Part shown: positions 33,211 through 44,507 of the stretch, piece by piece
Position numbering within the stretch: the first letter of the stretch is position 1
How the letters are laid out: each line of letters starts with the position of its first letter
Source of the DNA: Eimeria necatrix
Taxonomy: Eukaryota; Apicomplexa; Conoidasida; Eucoccidiorida; Eimeriidae
Direction of reading: 5' to 3'
Length of the DNA stretch: 64,000 bases
Assembly: GCF_000499385.1 (NCBI RefSeq)
Contig: NW_013654191.1
Span: 62,001-126,000, forward strand
Notes under the pieces: model-generated
Database searches by the model: none
Told to the model about the DNA's origin: nothing
What the model saw: only the letters and a program-made list of their open reading frames with translations
Program-made: the position numbers and the translations under genes

Positions 33211-36200
33211 ATGGAGCCAATACTGCATCAACTTCAGCAGATTCAGCAAGTGCAGCAACTGCAGCAGCTGCACCAGCTGAAGGGAAAGACAGAGTTGCCC
33301 CTGGTCACCGGCGCCACTCGCCTCGTTTCTATTGAGGTTGATCCTCCTCCTGGAGTTGATCTTCACAGTAGATCCAATCGCACCCGTGATATCAATACGA
33401 AATATGGCCTGGACTCCCGGCGCGGGATCGGCTACCAACGTGGAGTCGATCCGAAGAGTGGAGCCCACGCCAGGGGCCCCGAGGATCCCCCAGGACCCCC
33501 GTACCTTTGCTGCTGGGTGAATGGAGAGTCGAACACGCCCCTTTTTGTGATTCCCCTCAAGGGTTCGCGCGTCGTGAACAATATCACAGAATTAGGGTAG
33601 GCGTAAACATAACTGAAACGAACACTAAAGTGCTACGAACACCTTTTCTAAGATTCATCTTTGTATTTGTCCGGCTTGGCTATCTTCTATGCTCTCTATC
33701 TTTCTTTTCTTCTCATATCTTGTCCCTTTTCGTCCTTGGCGTTTGCTTATCCGTACTTCACCATCTCTACCTGCTTATTTTGGTGTCCGCTATTGGCTAT
33801 CTAGGTGTCGATCTCCGTGCATTTTCTCATACTTCAATTCGTCTGCATATGACTGTGTCTGCTCACTTTGACCTGCCTTTTTGTGTTATGCTATGTTTGC
33901 CATGCCGCTGGCCTGTGTGTGCTTGGGGGGGGCGTGTGTCTGTAATTTGTTGCTGGGTTTCTCATGTGCTCTGTAGTCCTGTCACTGTGTTAATACATGT
34001 GCCTGTGTGTTGTTGTCTTTCTCTTTGCGTCTCTTCCGCAAGGCCTATGCCATCTTGTCTCTTTGTACGTCTTTGTCGCATTTGTGCATATGTGTTTCAC
34101 TGATCCTCTCGTTTTGCCGAGCATTCACGTCTGCCGTTTGCGCAAATCTTTCATATTTCCAAGCAGCAGTGCCTCTGCGTTTCTGCCTACTGTTCGTCCG
34201 CTTGTTTACCTGCCCCTACCTTACTGTGTATGCATATTCTTGAACGAATATTCAAAGCATAAGGGTAGGCGTGCTTTTTAATCTCGTTGTGCTCGCTTAT
34301 ATTCGGCTGTCTCTGTGCCTCGGATTTCTGACTCGTCGCTGCTTCTTTCTGTTTGTATGCCTCACTTGGTGTCAAGTTGCGTGTGGTTCCTTCGTGATTT
34401 TCTTGGTCTGCCCTTACATGTGTCAATTTTCATTTCCTAGTTGGCCTGTGTTTGCCCTTGTGGGTGCTTACCCCCGTTTGTTGAGTTTTCATGTTTCTGA
34501 GCTTTGATTGTTCGGATCAAGCCATTTCGTCTTGGCTATTAATTTCCTATGTGTTTCCTATGTCTGTGCTTGTCTGCCATACCCTTCATTGGTGCATTTT
34601 GCTGGGTCGATTTTGCATTTCTTGCTCTTGTGTATGTGCCCATCCTTCTGACTTCGCCTGTCCCTGTCGGTCTCTGGTTTGTGTTTCTAGGCCATGCCTG
34701 TACATCATATCTTCAGCTGGAGAATTTGAGTTTCAGTGCCCTTCGCGTCCTGTGTGCTCGCGTTGGTTGGAAATTCTCAAAAGTTTAGGAGTCTCTATTT
34801 TGAAATTTACGGATCTGTACCGCCTCGTCGAGTTCATAGGTACCATGCTCACTAGTTCACTAGATACGTTCAGCCTTTAGCTTTAGTTTAAAGCAGTGTA
34901 TCGATTCAGGAGATCATTAAGTTTTTAAGTGTAAATTGACGGTAAAGGGAGGGCAACTTACCGAAGACAAGATTGGGGAAGCACCTACACAGGCATCACT
35001 CCCGCCGACACCCACTGCTCAATTACAGCTTCTTTACTTCAGAAGTCTACAGATTTGAGACTGGCAAACTTAGAGTTAAATTCTGTTAATTTCATGTTTG
35101 CGCGAACTTCGGCAACACTCATCCCAAGTTGCGTGTAATGGCTTCGTCGAGGCTTTAAGCTTTCTGTGCGCGTTGCGTATCGTGTTTTGTAATTTTGCCT
35201 TGTTATTCTTGTGCCGATACTTCGTGTTTCACACAACACCAGCATCGTCATTTTTGTCCAGCATGTGCGCTTCATACGTTCATGCATGCACTTACTATTC
35301 GTATCGTGCGTACTATCTGTAGATACTGCACTTAGTCATCCTACATGCCTAATGCATCCCAGTGCTTGCACGCGTGTTGTACGTCTACCAATCATTGCCG
35401 CCTACATTTGTGCTTCATTCTTCTCGCTAAACTCCTGTCTTTCCCTATCTTGCTTTCTGTTTGCATCGAAGTCTCATTCTCGACGTAATTGTTATTGCAG
35501 GAGAGGGCAGTTTTGCCAAGGTTTACGTCGGTCAACATTTGTTCACTGGGGAGAACGTGGTGGTGAAGGCAGTAGATAAAAAGAAGGTGCTGGAATCCAA
35601 CGTGTACACTGAGATTGAAGTGCTGCGCAAGGTCACACATCCCTACATAATGCGGCTCTATGCAGCCTATGAGCAAGGTAGGATAGCCATCTAGCTACGA
35701 CTTCTTTCTTTGATGCTGTCGACGTCTTTTTTTCCCGCCTTGGTAGCTTTTTGTCTGCAATCTGCGTTGTCATCCACTTTCTTCATCTCACGCTTTTTTG
35801 CTACGTAGCTGTATCTCCGCGTGGCACGGTGCCCCCTTGACACTCGTCTTTGCCGCTAGGCGCGCCTTCGCACGTATGAATGTTCGTTGCCTTTGTCTGT
35901 TTCTATGTGTAACTTTTATACCCCTCTAACGCCTCAATTTAGCCGCCATGCAGCTTGCTTCTGCTCTATTATCTTTGTGCGCTGATGTGCGTATTTCCTT
36001 CGCTGACGTCCTGATGTGATGTCCATGGAAGAAACATAAGCACGATTTTCTAGAGTAAGAAGTTGAAAAACTTCTTACTTTAGTTGCATGAAAGAGAGCA
36101 GAGAAACAAGTTCAAAGTAGAATCGAGGCCAGAGTGTGACAGAATTAAGCAGGCACAGCGCCAGACATAGAAAACACGGATAAAACAAGAGAAAAGGATA

Positions 36201-39200
36201 GACGGAAAGGGAGCTGCAAAGGCAAGTGCGGCTTGTGGAGGGAGTTAAGCAGAGCAGTAAAGGAAACTAGGGACACGGAGATAGGCATAGACAAGCGAGG
36301 CACAAGGAGAACGATACATGCTGACGTGAGGAAGAGGCAGAGAAACAAGTGGCAAAAACGTCAGGACAAAACAATGAAGTACAGTACTGTTGTTCACAGG
36401 GAGATAGTGGTGTAGAAAGAAAGACGCACAGCAACGTACAGGCAGACAGCAAAGCAGTGAGATGCAAGCAGGCGAAGGGGCGATAAAGAAGGGAGATAGT
36501 CGGACAAACGATGCAATGATAGGGAGCATGAACAGGACTTAGACAAAGATAGATGCAGTAGACACCAATAGACACATATTTGTCACTTTATGTATGTAGA
36601 GACCGTGATGTTTAAGGCCTAGGGTTCAGAATTCAATACTCGGCAATGCAAGCGGGCGGAAAGGTGTGATCCGCGGACATGCAGAGATCAGTACCACTTT
36701 TGTACACGGGCATATATTGACGCAAGCATCAAAAACATCAATTTGAGGTTGCACGCGGCGAGTGAATAGCTAAACATAGCAACGAACAGTAATGCTTTAC
36801 ACACAGACATGCTCTTCTGTGTTTCCCCAAACCCATGTGTTTTGTGCGTTCAGAAGACTTTGTTTGTTTGGTGTTGGAGTACCTGCGCGGTGGCGAACTC
36901 TTTGAATACTTAAGTGTCAATGGGCCTTTCAGTGAAGACCAGGCGCGGTTTGCAATCAGACGGGTTCTACTGGCCCTGCAAGAAATTCATTCCAAGGGGG
37001 TGGTGCACAGAGACCTGAAGGTTAGGTGGCACGAAGAGGGGCGACCAATAAATAGCAGTATATTATGATTACAATCTAAACGTAGGGCTAAGTAGCAGTT
37101 CTTGTAGGAGATAGGCATTTGCCGGGATGGCATGAATTGAAACGATAGAGAATAGATACTGTAATAGGGATGACGGTAATGGCGTTCCCTATTACAGCTC
37201 TGTGGCAAGTGACAAATCGAGTACCAGTAGTTGAGCATCTCAACAGAAACAGTGACAGAGGACAACTAGTACATAGCCAGAAACAGGTGGATAAGGGCGC
37301 AGAAAGTGCCAGTCTACTTAACATCTTTAGAGAAACAGAAAACTCGGCACAGAGAAGGCAAAGCATAGAGTACGGCGGAAAACGGCAGCATGAAAGAAAG
37401 AGCAGGCAAGCCATAGAGAAACATGGAAGGGAGAACACAAACCAGAGACAGATATTTTAAAGACGCAAGAGAAAGCAGAAGCACAAAAGAGCGGTAAAAT
37501 GTCACCTTATTCCTGCTTGATGCACGAGTCGTGAATAGAGGAGGTGCTATCGATTGCTCGCCTGTTCGCCGCATATCCACTTCATGACCGTGCGCACCAC
37601 AGGGATGATTGTAGTGAGTATCACTGCTCGAATTGTTATCCTTATCTACAGTGTTTCTGTTGAGTTTGTGCAAATAGACGGAAAACCTGATAATAGAAAA
37701 CCCTGCTAATCCAGCGTCCATCAAACTAATCGACTTTGGGCTGGCTGCCACCGTCGGCTCTCCAGCAATGAAAATGAGATGCGGCTCGCCTGGATACGTT
37801 GGTCAGACTTCTGCTGCTGCCGCTGAGGCTGCTACTAATGATCCTGAAGCTGCTGCTGCTAATGCTGCTGATGTCCTGCTGCTGCTGTTGCTTGCTGACA
37901 TGATGCGAAGATGAGAGATGTTGACGTTGGTCAAGAGTATTTTTGTACCGATATATATTGGGCGCTGCTGATGCTCCTGGTGAAATGCTGCTTCTAAGAA
38001 CTATCGCGATAGTGCTGCCGTTACTGCTGCTGAAACGTATCACGATTACCCCGAAGATTCTGCTAATTCTTATGCAGACTGTTACTGCTGGAGGTAGTTC
38101 TGTTCGTGCAGGTGTTTTTTTCGGGTGCGGCGGTTTTTTGCTGGTGATGATAAATGTAATGCAATTGATGTCACTGCTTTTTTTGTTTACTGCAGATGCG
38201 TGGTGTTCCAGTTGCCTTTGAGCGTGTTACACACTTGTGGTCACTGTCAGTATGTATCCCGCGTTGCCCTCCTGGCTGTTGTCGCTTGGGCCACTGTCTT
38301 TCTTACCTTAGTTACTCTTATGCTGCTGCTGCTTCTACTAAGGCTGCTGTAAAGAGTGTTAAGATTCTGTTGATGTTGCTGCAGGTGATGATGCTACTTA
38401 AGCGCTGCTGCTTTGCGTGTCGCATTGCTTGTGCTGATCCAGATTAAAATGCTGCTTGGAATCTACTGTTTTTTCTACTTTAGGCTGCTGCTGTGCTCAG
38501 TGCTGTTAAGTGGTGAACGTACCACAGCTACCACAACAGCACTGCTGATAACTACCACTGCGTGTGCTGCTGCCACGAATACTCCTGTTGCTGCTACTGC
38601 GGTTGCTTTGATTGTGGAGCACACTCTTGCATCTGTTTCTGAATCTTCGAAGGCAGCAGGGGACTTTGTTGCGTTCAGTTCTCTTGCTGGCCATGTTTTT
38701 TCGGGCGACTCTCTTGTCTCTTCTGTGTCAACCTTAGAGGCTACTGGAAGGCCTGATTCTTGTTAACGCTGCTGCCTGTGATGCTGCTGCTGTTTAATTT
38801 GAGCTGCTAGTTCTACCTAGTGGTCGTCCGTTGTTGCATATTCTCTGCCCTGCGTAGCAACCAGGAAAACCTTGAGCAGAGCTTTGAAAGCTCCGACGCA
38901 GACCCATTGTGGCTTGTGGGTGCAGCTCCAGAAATTCTCCAAGATTTGCCATATGGGCCTAAAGTAGATGTGTTTAGCTCGGGAGTTATTCTTTTTACTC
39001 TTCTGGCTGGCTTTCCTCCATTTAGGGGACAGAATGTTAAGGAGATACTGAAGAGGAATCTCAGGTAAGCGCTGCTCCATGAACCGTTACTTGTGAACCG
39101 TGAATCCTGTAGCTGTGGTTAGGCATTGCAGTGGAGAAGCCTAAAGGACGTACAGAAAACCTTCAAATTTATTCTATACCTTAAACACCAGAATAACACC

Positions 39201-42200
39201 TGGAAATACAATTTGAAGCCAAGCATTACTTAGTAAATCCTTGCGGATTTAATCTACACGGCTTGAAGGCGGATGCAACCTCGTTGCTATGTTCGGGTTT
39301 CCATTTTTTGCTAACAATAAGGGCTCTGCTTGCTCAGTGATTCAAAGAAATCGAAAAACAGGCTTGCATGCTATTGCTCCGGCGTGCCGTCGCAATCGAC
39401 AGACCAAACAAATTCTTGTTTTTCAAGGAGTCATTCTTCGTACTTCAGCCCTTCAATGCAGCGTGTTTTGTCTAATGTGTTGGGATCTGCAAAAGCCGTG
39501 CTAAAGTACATCAGCATCTACGTCTGTTGTGTACCTTTTTTTTTTGCTCTGCGCCTGTCTAATTTTACTGCTTGCCATCGTTAGTTTCACTGAGTGCCCT
39601 CAAGATGCACACACGCTGCCGTCCCGCGTGCGCTTTATGCTCTGCGCGCACAAAAGGCGTTGAGGTGTCTCTTCAGGTGCCAGCTAGCATTCACTCACCC
39701 GACTTGGAGTCGCATCAGTCACTCCGCCAAAGATCTTATTGGCTGGATGTGCTCACGACAGCAAGCGCGTCGCTGTGCTGCAGTGCAGGCGCTGACACAT
39801 CCTTGGTTTTACAGGATACCTAGACCTATAGGTGGTGCTGCAGAAACTGGTGCAAAGCCACCAGTGCCGGCAGCAGCGGCAGCAACAGCTGAGCCAAAGA
39901 TTGATGCACGAAAATCGCCTTCGACGGGACCGGGGGCACCAAAAGCAACGGCAGCAGTAGCAACAGTAGCTGTAGGAGGAGGAGCTTCACGACCACTTGC
40001 GACGGCCTCGACGCCGAAGAACATGCAACAGAAATTGCAAGCGCAGCATCAACCGCAACGTCATCTTTACCATGACCATCACTACCAGCAGGAGCTGCAG
40101 CAACATCACCTTGAGAAGCTTCACCAGGAGCACGAGCAGCAGCTTTCCACTTCTTTTGGTGAACAGCAGAGCAACTGCTCGGGCCGGTTGAAGCAGCCCG
40201 GACAGGGGCCCCGCGGGATGCCCCCTGAGTCAGTCATATTAGAGCAGCACAAAGATACATCATTCTTCAACAGCGCTCCTCCAGGGGGTCCCCACCGGTC
40301 TGACGGGGAGAAGGGGAGAGACAACAGCATAATTTTAGAAGGCAAAGACAGTCAAGACGATGCTCATGTTCGCAGTCTCCGGCGCAAGCAAGCAGTAAGA
40401 CCCCGCCTGTTGCCCACTACATTACCCCATCCCGCATACAGTTGGCGAGCTAGTTAGGTACTTTTTAGGCAACTAGACAGCAAATGGGAATGTTTTTAGG
40501 TTGCCGGGTACTTAAAAGCGAAAGAAGCAAAAGAAGAGCTTATGGGGTAGGGCTTCTGGTAGTCACGGCGTAGAGGGAAGGCGAATATTAATGAGCTAGC
40601 CAACTAGAGAGCCACCTTCTAGAGGTGTCGATAACTACTGACACTTCCAAGCAGTAAAGCAGTTTGGAGCGTCGCATGGGCATACACAGTGGCCACTGCT
40701 GAGGAGGGAACATGCAAATGTGGAGAAACGGGGTGCACGTGCGCGACTGGGATCCTCCACGCGACACTAAAAACGCCTAGACTAACGCTATACTGTGAAT
40801 TGAAGGTCTGGGTTTGTTTTCCAGGTTTCGAAAAAGTCGTCCGGTGCAGCAAAGACTGCAACGGGGGCTTCACCACGTGATGAACGCCCCGAAGCAGTAA
40901 CAGCAGCAGCAGTAGCCGATCGTTTTCGTTCAATGGAGTGTGAGGAGAAGGACGGTGGCCGTCTATTCACGTCCAAAGCTTCAGCAGTCGATCCACCCCC
41001 AGCGGCAGACGCGGCAGTAGCGGCAGCAGCGGCAACAGCAGTGACAGCAGCAGCAACTGCTGGCGTTTTGGCCGCAGCTGCTCGCTTGTCTCTGCAGCAG
41101 CAGCAGCAGCAGAAGCAGGAGCAGGAGCAGGAGCAGCAACATATCGCTATCTCTTCGTGCAGTAGCGCCGTACCCCCGATTCCTTCTTTCCAGTTGTCAT
41201 TAGCAGCAGTAAGGGCATCGAGAGCCCCGGCCGCTGATGTGATATGTGAGCTGATCCCGACAGGCGGCAATAGCAGCAACAGCAAGGGGCTTCTCACTCC
41301 CTGTTCTTCAACCTTCTTAGAATGGAGGGGACTTCCAGCAGATGTCTTAGAGACACCAGCTTATCTCTGTTGTGAGAAGAGCGCCATCGCTGCAGCAACA
41401 CGTCCAGCAGCAGCAACGGCAAACGCAGCAGCAATAGCAGCAGCAGGCGTAGAAGGGCAAAACCCTACGGCTGAGGAGGATATACGTACTCGCAGTCCTA
41501 CATCAAGTGACTCAACATTCGCCTCTCCAACAGCAGCGGCATTTGGCCGTCTGTGCTTGTCCCCCATATCTCCCTATTCCAATGCAGACCCAAGGGAGAA
41601 ACCTCAGAATAGTTATGTCCAAGACAACAGCAAATGCTTATCTGGATCATCCGATTATTCTGGTGACACGCCCTGCGGAGACGCTCAAAATTTGGCTCCA
41701 ACGAGTCCCAGCTACCAAAGAGCTTATCAGGTGCCGCTAGAAGGCTTCGCCGATGCACCAACTAAGCAGCAGTTGAATGACCCTTTCGCGCACTCTTGTG
41801 TGTTTTCTGCTGAGCCCAAGGGAGAAGAAAGTACAAAAACGCTTGAGGGTCAGAATGTGGCGGAAAGGTTTGCTCCCGATACAGCCATATCAAAGACCTC
41901 CGTTGACCCCAAGAAGTTAGGGGATAGAGATAGCGGGCGTGTTGACTATGCTGATGCGGGACGGAACTTGGTGGGCACCTTAGCGGACCCTCAAAAGGCA
42001 TCAGACGAATTTCATGGGTCGCGATCTTGTCAAGCTGGTAAACCTGCTGCGATGAATGGCTGCTGCTCAGCTCATCCACAAGACAACCAACAGCAGCATC
42101 AGCCGCAGATAAATCAACAGTTGCAGCTGATGGTAAAGAAAACCTTCGTCACCGTGTCTAACGCAGGAGACGGCCTTCTGGATAGACCGATGGGTGTGGA

Positions 42201-43266
42201 GCCCCACGAGAGTCGCCCCACGGCAGAACTCTGTAAACCGTGCTGTACAGAGGATAACTGTGGAAGTTGCCAGTGGGGCTCCTCAAACACCAATGGAAGC
42301 CATTTCACACCTGTGAAGAATGATATTTGGGAGAAAGAGAGTTCTCGTCGAAGTTCCGAGGATTCAGGTTGTCGGAGCCCCTGTCGGAGCCCCTCTGCAG
42401 ATGATATGGAGCACCATAATACACGAAAGCGATGTCCTCAAACTGAGGCCTCCCAGTTTTGTGCAGACCAGCAGTGTCTTCCCGAGGGCCAAAATTTTGG
42501 CTGGACGAAAGGGGCAAATGCCAGTGCCGGGGATTCTCAATGCAGGGGTAGTCCATCCTCCTCGGAGGGCTCCCGCACGCTGCGCATGCAGGTTTCACGG
42601 AAGATACGTGCTCATCGCTACCTTGTCCCTGGACCGCAGAGCTTGGTGAGAAACACCACACGAGCACTAAAGAAGTCTACTGAGGGCATGATAAGGCCTT
42701 TAGCGCCTCCTTGCATCTATGAAGAAGACGGGCCCCCTCAAGAGCCCTCCAATACAGCCAGGGACCTGGAAGCAGCGAAGGCGCAGCTTCCAAGGGGCTT
42801 GGGGGGAGGCAGCGTCAGTAAAACAAACGAAAGAGATGACTACTATCGCGATTTCAAAGAGCTGCACTGCGCTTCCAGGAAGGGCTCTGTGCAGTCACCC
42901 ACGGACTTCCACCGAAGGGGCTCAACGCGGAGGCATCCCGTTGGTGATCTCGGGGCTGCGAGAATAGCTGATGGCGCAACCGGTTCGGACAATACTTACG
43001 AACGGTCTCTGCAGGTCCGCAGCACCAGCAATACCAGCACGAGCACCAGCAGTAGTAGTAGCAGCGGCATTCGCAGCAGCAGGAGCTGCAGCAACAATAG
43101 TAGTGGTAAGAGTCGGAGTGTGCTGCCCCTTCTTTCTGTGCAGTTTCGCTTGTCTGAGATAATGGCCTTGCCGTTCCTCAATAAAGTTGCTTCGGCTTTG
43201 GGTGCTCGCGACTGGCTGAGGGCAAAAGTACAAAGCAGCCCCAGGAATCCTCCGGAGCAGCTCTAA
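33211..43266 (+). CDS. CAMK-type serine/threonine protein kinase, PK2-like, with long low-complexity tail
   Basis: This is a Ser/Thr protein kinase. Catalytic exons are 35502–35677 (glycine loop [23 protein letters not shown] with the ATP Lys), 36854–37020 (hinge [13 protein letters not shown], then VVHRDLK), 37678–37801 ([22 protein letters not shown]), 38926–39064 ([25 protein letters not shown]) and 39677–40394 (subdomain XI, ALTHPWF). All junctions keep phase. All catalytic residues are present; the loop reads HRDLKTEN instead of the commoner HRDLKPEN. The exact run [19 protein letters not shown] and the GQNVKEIL segment resemble Plasmodium PK2-type CAMKs as I remember them. Exon 40825–43266 adds about 800 residues of Ala-, Gln- and Ser-rich sequence without calcium-binding EF-hands, so it is not a CDPK. 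The N-terminal exon (33211 to about 33600) starts [10 protein letters not shown]. Its junction to the glycine-loop exon is irregular (see findings). Confidence is high for the kinase and low for the 5' end. Confidence 0.92.
33602..35501 (+). other. Long pyrimidine-rich intron of the PK2-like kinase
   Basis: About 1.9 kb of strongly T/C-rich plus strand lies between the N-terminal exon and the glycine-loop exon. It ends in attgttattgcag. The large hydrophobic open frames inside it (for example 33602–34103 and 34491–34880) are a side effect of T-rich composition, not genes. Confidence 0.7.
36054..36079. repeat. Perfect 11-bp hairpin with GAAA loop inside a kinase intron
   Basis: AGTAAGAAGTT (36054–36064), GAAA, AACTTCTTACT (36069–36079). 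It lies inside the intron 35678–36853, at the point where the plus strand changes from pyrimidine-rich to purine-rich. Confidence 0.85.
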
Positions 43267-44507
43267 ATGGAGGCATTTTACGGAACCCTTTGGTGTAGGC
43301 CTCCGCCTTTTCAGGAGCCCTCGGAAGAGGGGGCTTTTTTGGAGGACGAAATAGTGGAAAGAGAGTCATAGGAAGGGCCTTAGTGACAAGAAAAAAGACA
43401 AGGAGGCACACAATAAGTCTGGAAGCTCTTCAGTCCTTTTCAGCTCAGAAGATTATTGCATAAGCGCGAAGCTTTATGCCCGAAACCCTTAACCGAGGAC
43501 ATGCTTTTTCGTCGCTTTAGTCTGGTTTTTTCGATTTCATTTCTCCGCTCGTCGGGCGGCACTATTTGTATTTATTTTTCGTGTTGCTACAATCATATGA
43601 AACTGTAAAACTGAGTGGCAGTTTGCAAACATTTATGTTGGAACTGCAGCTTCTTTCTGTTGTTAGGAAGTACCGGAAGTTCCTCACTTTGCACAATGAT
43701 GATTGTTGTATTTGTTTTCCCCCTCCTTTGCGTTTACTCCTTGGTTTTTCGCGTACATGCGCAGGGCCTCCCCTGGCCATGACAGTGGCTCTGGTGCTAC
43801 GGTTGCTGGTGATTTTGCTATTGCTGCTACACTTCGCCATGTTGCTGCAGCTTGTGCAGCTGCAAGCGCTTCTTTTGCTACCTCTGCTGGTGCACCTTTC
43901 AATGCTGCTGTTTGTGCTACAAGCTGCTGCTTCTCTTTATGATGTCACTGCGAGTTTACTGTTGCGATCACTTGCAGCGCAACTAGTGCTACTGGTGCTA
44001 TTGCTAGTACTGCTGTTAGCACTGCTAGTAGTGTCGGTGGTGTTACGATCGCGGCCAACAACAGTGCCGGTGCTTACTTATCCCAGCCGAAGCGGATCAC
44101 GCTGCAAATAGTGCAGTGCTCACGCCCGACGGCCTTGGAGAGACGGGACCCTAATTCCCACAGCAAGCTTACAAGCATACCATGACAAAGGAACTAGAGC
44201 AGGTAAGAGACAATGTGTCTCCTTTCTCTGTCTGGCGCCCTCTCCCTGTCTACTAGGCGCGAGCAGATGAAGAAAAGCAAATGAAGGGTGGGCTTTGTAG
44301 TATTCTACAGCCTCTTGCACGTGATGCAGGGGTCCCCTGGGGACTCCCCCGGGGGCCATTGGAGGCGCACCATAGGAGACATCATAAGAGGCCCTTCGGG
44401 TTCTTTATAAAATTTTTAGGGACCTCAAACGCCCCCTTATGATACCTTCGGGTGCTTCCGGGTGGCCACTACGCGGCGATTAGTGCCAGACTCGTCCAGT
44501 TTTCCTA
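43267..44507. other. Convergent 3' spacer between kinase and nucleoredoxin
   Basis: No gene was recognised. It contains a TGCTGC-rich tract (about 43780–44060) whose open frames on both strands are Leu/Ala low complexity, and a C/G-rich palindromic stretch around 44330–44365. Both flanking genes end here. Confidence 0.55.

Noticed and set aside
33602..34880. Large hydrophobic plus-strand open frames
   Set aside because: They are a by-product of a T/C-rich intron of the PK2-like kinase; Cys, Phe, Leu and Ser dominate and no start or splice context fits.
33211..43266. Calcium-dependent protein kinase (CDPK)
   Set aside because: The catalytic domain is CAMK-type, but no EF-hand motif follows in the visible tail.
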